Source: Endotrypanum monterogeii (Eukaryota > Euglenozoa > Kinetoplastea > Trypanosomatida > Trypanosomatidae). Taken from it: a DNA stretch of 44,753 bases. The notes under the pieces are model-generated. The model did no database searches. It saw only the letters and a program-made list of their open reading frames with translations, and was not told the origin of the DNA. Shown piece after piece: positions 40,082 through 44,753 of the stretch (within the stretch, counting starts at the first letter, position 1; each line of letters begins with the position of its first letter). Made by a program: the position numbers and the translations under genes. The stretch is taken from assembly GCA_000333855.2 (NCBI GenBank), contig CM007315.1, forward strand, positions 1,289,567 through 1,334,319, given 5' to 3'.

Positions 40082-42103
40082 GAAAAATAAAAAAAGGCTA
40101 GAGAAGTAAAAAAAAGAAAACGAGGAAAAGCAACAAACAGTGAGTGGTTCATACACAACGATACGAAATGATCGAGACCAAACTCAAAGGTGCCGTAGCA
40201 CCACGCTTCAAAGGGGAAGGAGAGGAGGGAGTGGCGAGAACAAAGCGCACACGAGAAAACAAATGTCCACGGTGTGTGCCGAACGCCCTCTCCCGGTAAT
40301 CTTTTCTTCTATGTTGCCTTTGCCACTACCCCTTCGGGGTGAGGGAAGACAGGCTTCTACGTGCGGGTGAGGGTGAAGGTAGTGGACGTTGTTCTAGCTC
40401 TCTTGGCGGAAGAGGCGGAAGAGGCAGAGGGGGGGTAGCAGAGGTCTAATAAGTGATGGCGTTGGTTGTGAGCACTTCGCACGCGCTGTGCATCAGTGAA
40501 TGAGTCAAACAAAATGAAACGACGGAAAACGTGATAAGCGGAGAGGCAACAAGAAAAGAGAAGACGAAGGTCATTGGATCGGGGGGAGAGAGAAGAAAGA
40601 CCACCGCAAGGGATTTTATTTTGTTTTTTTCGTTTGGGAAGCATTTGCAGATAATGATGCAATTCTCAGTGAAAGTGCAATTTATAGGCGCTCGTCCGTA
40701 TGAGGAGCCAAGTTCCACTGTTGGGGTTATCTGTAGCATCAGATTCTTCAAATCTCAGCGCAAGACAAGGCTTCCGCCGACACTGAGCTGCAGCACCTCA
40801 GAAATATATGTTTTTTAATAACCTAAACACGTGCAGCACCTCCGAGGCATCACCTTCCTGTTTTCCTTCCTTGCCAGGAAATAAAGTACGCTCGCTACTC
40901 GATATTGGCAAAAAAAAAACAGCATCAGTGAGTGACACCCTCGCTTGGTCCCTTTCCACAGGCATGGAAATATATATATATATATGTTGCGAACATCATC
41001 GGCGGCAGCGGCAAACACATTTTTGTACGACCAGTGTCGTTGCCTTAACTTGGAGTTAGGCGCTTGGGCGAGTCGGCAGCACGTCTTGGCACACCAGCTC
41101 ACCTTCCCTCTTCCCCATCCCCTCTCCGATGACTCAGCAACGTCGAACGGCAGAGCACTGTCAACGCACAGATGACGGGGGCGCGCTTCAGAAAACCTGC
41201 TAGGAGATGTTAACCCATCCATACGCCACGCATGGATGAAGTCAAATGTAAACACGCCACAGTGGGTGAAAACACACACACACACACACACACACCCTCT
41301 CTCCCTTAAACGCGAAAAAAAAAACAAGAATCGACGCTGGTGGCAGAGATCAGCCTCACAAGCAGCCAACCACAAGGTCAGCCGTGTCACCAAAAAATCT
41401 CTTCAGCGCGGCGGGTGTACGTTTCTCTACCACCATCACCACTTCACGGCGCACACGCAAAAAAAAAAAAAAACGGGTTTGTCAGGGTGCTTCACCGACG
41501 TCCTGCTACTCTCCCGAGTGTCTAGCCTCAGCACCAACGGCGCTGCTCCTCACCCCTCCCCACCGGTTTGTTTTATTTTCCTGCTTAACTTGTCCTTGCA
41601 GATGCCGCTCAGCGGCGTCTCACACCTCAGGTTCGGAGTCGCGTCGTGTGTGAACAGTTACAGGGGGTTCCGCCTACATTTCCTGAAGGATACCGAGGAC
41701 CACCATCGCCACGCCAAAGACTCGTGGATTAGGAGCAGATGCTCGCACACGTGTACCTCACCATAACAAAACGGAATTAGTCATCCAATAGCCCTCATCT
41801 TGAAGAGAAGGAAAGGGGGGAAATTCCCCCATTACACTCAGAAAGCACCGGAAGGAGTGGTACAGAGAATGAAAAGATAGTGACGCGCGTCGTCGACGTG
41901 GTTCACAGACACAGACACACACACACACACACACATCCCCGACCGCGTTTGCGCACACACTAAATTCTCCAGTGGTCCTAAAAGGGAAGAGAGGGCGGTC
42001 CAGGAGGATGGTGCACACTGCAGAGCATTCATTACACAAGGCATGCGGCAATCCATCCAACAGCCTAAAACAATAAATACCAAGGAGGGGAGATACACGA
42101 GCG
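40082..42103. other. spacer between the 248- and 1745-residue genes
   Basis: About 2 kb with no supportable gene. It contains an (AT)n tract near 40970-40985, (CA)n tracts at 41272-41295 and 41916-41935, and A runs near 40910-40919 and 41460-41473. Frames of up to 192 codons on both strands lack domains and are interrupted in composition by the microsatellites. Confidence 0.7.
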
Positions 42104-42850
42104 CTACTCCCCGTATTCCTTTGACCCAGCTGCCAACTCGCTGCTTTCAGCCGCAGCTGCGTGTCCACCTTCCACAAAAACTCCCTCCTCCAACGGCGCT
42201 CCGCGCTTCACCGAAGACACTGTGGGCGCCATCGCTGAAGAGGAAGCAGCTGTCGGGCGAATAGAGCACGAGCGCAGCGCGGTTGTCATGCGATCGATGT
42301 CACGCGTCAGCTCGCTGTTCTTGTCGATGATACCCTGCATCTGTCTGTTGGCCTTGGCCATGTCGCTATTCCACTTCTCTGTCATATCACGCACGATCTT
42401 CACCATCTCCTCCGTCTGCTGCCTCGTCGACGCCTCCGTCGCTTCGCACTTTCGGCGGATGGAGCGGCGCGTCCAGGCAATCCAGTACCACATCACCACA
42501 AATATCACGACGCAGGCAGCAGGGACATTGTACCCCTCCCGCCATCGACTCTGAACAAGTCTCGTGGCGTGGGTCTGAACTGCACTGAAGTCACGCTTCT
42601 TCATGGCATCAAGGACCTCGTCCGCGGGAAAGCGGTATGTATCCGAGGCCGCGGCGCTCTGAGGACTGCTGCGGTCAGCCCCCGCACCTGGCGTCCTGAC
42701 CGGGGCCGCCGAATTCACTTTCTTGACCTCCTCGCTAGCGTTAGTCGAGGGGGTGGCAGCTGCAGCTGCGTAGTCGGCCCCGCTCGACTGCCATCGCCCT
42801 ACCGCCATCCGTGGCCATGGGGACCAGGTTAATCGAAGGTTACGCCACAT
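42104..42850 (-). CDS. single-pass membrane protein with coiled coil, possibly mitochondrial
   Basis: Predicted 248-residue protein that I do not recognise. The first ~24 residues are basic and Trp-rich without acidic residues (MWRNLRLTWSPWPRMAVGRW), compatible with a mitochondrial presequence. A hydrophobic segment at about 109-126 (VPAACVVIFVVMWYWIAW) is followed by a basic stop-transfer cluster (TRRSIRRK) and a coiled-coil segment (about 138-195). The C-terminal tail is Ala/Ser/Glu-rich. The layout of presequence, one span and coiled coil is common among mitochondrial inner-membrane proteins, but no family could be named. The start at 42850 is an ATG; Met15 (42808) is an alternative that would shorten the presequence. 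It is the most upstream gene visible, directly next to the tandem repeat. Confidence 0.8.
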   Translation of the reverse strand: MWRNLRLTWSPWPRMAVGRWQSSGADYAAAAATPSTNASEEVKKVNSAAPVRTPGAGADRSSPQSAAASDTYRFPADEVLDAMKKRDFSAVQTHATRLVQSRWREGYNVPAACVVIFVVMWYWIAWTRRSIRRKCEATEASTRQQTEEMVKIVRDMTEKWNSDMAKANRQMQGIIDKNSELTRDIDRMTTALRSCSIRPTAASSSAMAPTVSSVKRGAPLEEGVFVEGGHAAAAESSELAAGSKEYGE

Positions 42851-42889
42851 TGATCAATGCACTATATCTGATCGATCGTCGGATAGATA

Positions 42890-42891
42890 CT
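42890..42891 (-). promoter_or_regulatory. predicted trans-splice acceptor AG, 248-residue gene mRNA
   Basis: The minus strand reads TTTTTTCGTGGTTTCACTT, then AACCGCTTTAG ending here, about 39 bases before the ATG at 42850. Later AGs exist at shorter distance. Inferred only. Confidence 0.45.
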
Positions 42892-43006
42892 AAAGCGGTT
42901 AAGTGAAACCACGAAAAAACTATTTTTTTTTTTAGCTGAGACAGCAACAACCGTGTCGCCGGGGTGTACGACAGCAACTGTCTGTATTTCGCTGTGACTT
43001 TAGAGG

Positions 43007-43775
43007 GGAGTGAGATTCCCTTTGTGCCGGTGTACCTCAACGCAGCCACGGCAGAAATTTAGCAGGAGATAAAAGGCCGAGTAGCGGAATAGATAGGGAG
43101 AATGAGGGCAGCGGCGCCAGCAGATGTACGTACGCTGAGATAGGCAGTGAAGACACGCTCCCACGACGCTAGTCAGTGGGCACACAGGCCCTCAAAGAAC
43201 AGACCCACTGCAGAGACTTGACGCACAGCAAACGCGCGCATCACAAACAAAACCCAGCATAGCAACGACGGGGGAACGCTACTCCGTAGCAACCCGGAAA
43301 GATGTACACTTTGGAGAGTGACCGTGGAGGAACAACGCATATATAAGATGGATGTGCGCGTGATGACATGCACCCTCTCACACTCTGCACCGCGCCTGCA
43401 GGCCTGCCAAGACTAGCGGCGTCGGCCAAGCGTGCACCTCGCAAGCGGTGCCGAGGCAGACCTCCTCCCCCCTAACAAAGAAAGAAAAAGCCCCGCTATG
43501 TACTCTCCCATCGTCCCTCACACACACACACACACACACAGTCGCAGAACCACTCACAGAGAGCCGATCAGAGAATCAAATAAAGCGTAACGGTTTTGTC
43601 TGGCATTGGAGCGAGTGCCCTCTCAGTGTCAGCGATCCATTTATGTCTCATCACATCGCCCTTGCCCTCTGCTAACCACTCCACGCGCGCACTCACACAA
43701 TCGGGTACCGGCAGCACTATTGCCAACCGCCCCCCCCCCAATTGCAGCTGGCAGCTTGATGGCCAGGTGGGGAGT
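43007..43775. repeat. tandem repeat unit 1 (769 bases)
   Basis: First full copy of a direct tandem repeat, starting at GGAGTGAGATTCCC. It contains a (CA)11 tract (43519-43540), a C10 run near 43730-43739, a TATATAAG-like word near 43341 and several GC-rich stretches. No long conserved ORF spans it. It begins about 155 bases upstream of the 248-residue gene. Confidence 0.95.
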
Positions 43776-44546
43776 GGAGTGAGATTCCCTTTGTGCCGGT
43801 GTACCTCAACGCAGCCACGGCAGAAATTTAGCAGGAGATAAAAGGCCGAGTAGCGGAATAGATAGGGAGAATGAGGGCAGCGGCGCCAGCAGATGTACGT
43901 ACGCTGAGATAGGCAGTGAAGACACGCTCCCACGACGCTAGTCAGTGGGCACACAGGCCCTCAAAGAACAGACCCACTGCAGAGACTTGACGCACAGCAA
44001 ACGCGCGCATCACAAACAAAACCCAGCATAGCAACGACGGGGGAACGCTACTCCGTAGCAACCCGGAAAGATGTACACTTTGGAGAGTGACCGTGGAGGA
44101 ACAACGCATATATAAGATGGATGTGCGCGTGATGACATGCACCCTCTCACACTCTGCACCGCGCCTGCAGGCCTGCCAAGACTAGCGGCGTCGGCCAAGC
44201 GTGCACCTCGCAAGCGGTGCCGAGGCAGACCTCCTCCCCCCTAACAAAGAAAGAAAAAGCCCCGCTATGTACTCTCCCATCGTCCCTCACACACACACAC
44301 ACACACACACAGTCGCAGAACCACTCACAGAGAGCCGATCAGAGAATCAAATAAAGCGTAACGGTTTTGTCTGGCATTGGAGCGAGTGCCCTCTCAGTGT
44401 CAGCGATCCATTTATGTCTCATCACATCGCCCTTGCCCTCTGCTAACCACTCCACGCGCGCACTCACACAATCGGGTACCGGCAGCACTATTGCCAACCG
44501 CCCCCCCCCCAATTGCAGCTGGCAGCTTGATGGCCAGGTGGGGAGT
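43776..44546. repeat. tandem repeat unit 2 (771 bases)
   Basis: Second full copy in the same orientation, directly abutting unit 1. I see no difference from unit 1 except one more CA dinucleotide ((CA)12). Each copy carries the same 7-bp inverted repeat (CAGTGGG/CCCACTG, here 43943-43949 and 43973-43979). Confidence 0.95.
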
Positions 44547-44753
44547 GGAGTGAGATTCCCTTTGTGCCGGTGTACCTCAACGCAGCCACGGCAGAAATTT
44601 AGCAGGAGATAAAAGGCCGAGTAGCGGAATAGATAGGGAGAATGAGGGCAGCGGCGCCAGCAGATGTACGTACGCTGAGATAGGCAGTGAAGACACGCTC
44701 CCACGACGCTAGTCAGTGGGCACACAGGCCCTCAAAGAACAGACCCACTGCAG
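44547..44753. repeat. tandem repeat unit 3 (partial, 207 bases)
   Basis: Start of a third copy in the same orientation, cut by the window edge and matching the first 207 bases of units 1 and 2. The array therefore continues to the right; copy number is unknown. Confidence 0.93.

Noticed and set aside
40815..41393. 192-codon minus-strand frame upstream of the 1745-residue gene
   Set aside because: Contains Cys-Val and Tyr-Ile strings from microsatellites and no conserved feature.
43341..43348. TATATAAG-like word in each repeat, resembling a TATA box
   Set aside because: Trypanosomatid polymerase II transcription of protein genes does not use canonical TATA boxes, and such words are common in this AT-tract-rich DNA.
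43568..43954. 128-codon minus-strand frame repeated in both tandem units
   Set aside because: Identical copies add no independent evidence, it spans the unit junction, and it shows no domain. It could still be a real small protein, but nothing supports it.
43943..43979. Inverted repeat CAGTGGG/CCCACTG followed by AGA, resembling a single-hairpin H/ACA RNA
   Set aside because: A 7-bp stem with a 23-base loop is expected by chance about once in a region of this size, and it is much shorter than a trypanosomatid H/ACA hairpin.

Overview
The window looks like nuclear DNA of a trypanosomatid flagellate, most likely Leishmania or a close relative in the Leishmaniinae. Nine long intron-free genes all lie on the minus strand. 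They are separated by 0.6-3.2 kb spacers full of (TA)n, (CA)n/(GT)n and homopolymer tracts, and their coding DNA is GC-rich. Most start codons have a pyrimidine-rich stretch and an AG a few bases upstream, as expected for spliced-leader trans-splicing of a polycistronic transcript. Nothing bacterial (operons with ribosome binding sites, insertion sequences, CRISPR) is present. The species was not determined.

Layout in transcription order (right to left): (1) a ~770-bp direct tandem repeat (43007-44753) that runs off the right edge; (2) a small single-pass membrane protein (42104-42850); (3) a 1745-residue disordered Ser-rich protein (34754-39991); (4) a 437-residue Ser-rich protein (32603-33916); (5) a 466-residue coiled-coil protein (30591-31991); (6) a 1088-residue protein whose N-terminal part reads as a kinesin motor that has lost its nucleotide-binding motifs, followed by coiled coil (25750-29016); (7) a 1907-residue coiled-coil protein with scattered Trp motifs resembling Sfi1 centrin-binding repeats (18892-24615); (8) a PP4R3/SMEK-type regulatory subunit of protein phosphatase 4 (14010-16958); (9) a full-length multidomain acetyl-CoA carboxylase (6391-12903); (10) a NEK kinase with a C-terminal PH domain (1847-3169). 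The leftmost 1.85 kb is spacer.

Three genes have confident functions: ACC supplies malonyl-CoA for fatty-acid elongation, PP4R3 targets PP4 phosphatase, and the NEK-PH kinase belongs to a family tied to basal-body/flagellar and differentiation control. Genes 3-7 form a run of five coiled-coil or disordered proteins, two of which carry cytoskeletal hallmarks. A role in the flagellum or basal body is an inference, and trypanosomatid gene order does not by itself imply shared function.

The best candidates for something undescribed are the degenerate kinesin, the Sfi1-like giant coiled-coil protein, the near-identical tandem repeat at the right edge, and a short upstream ORF that overlaps the start codon of the 1745-residue gene. 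All homology statements come from reading motifs by eye; no search was run.
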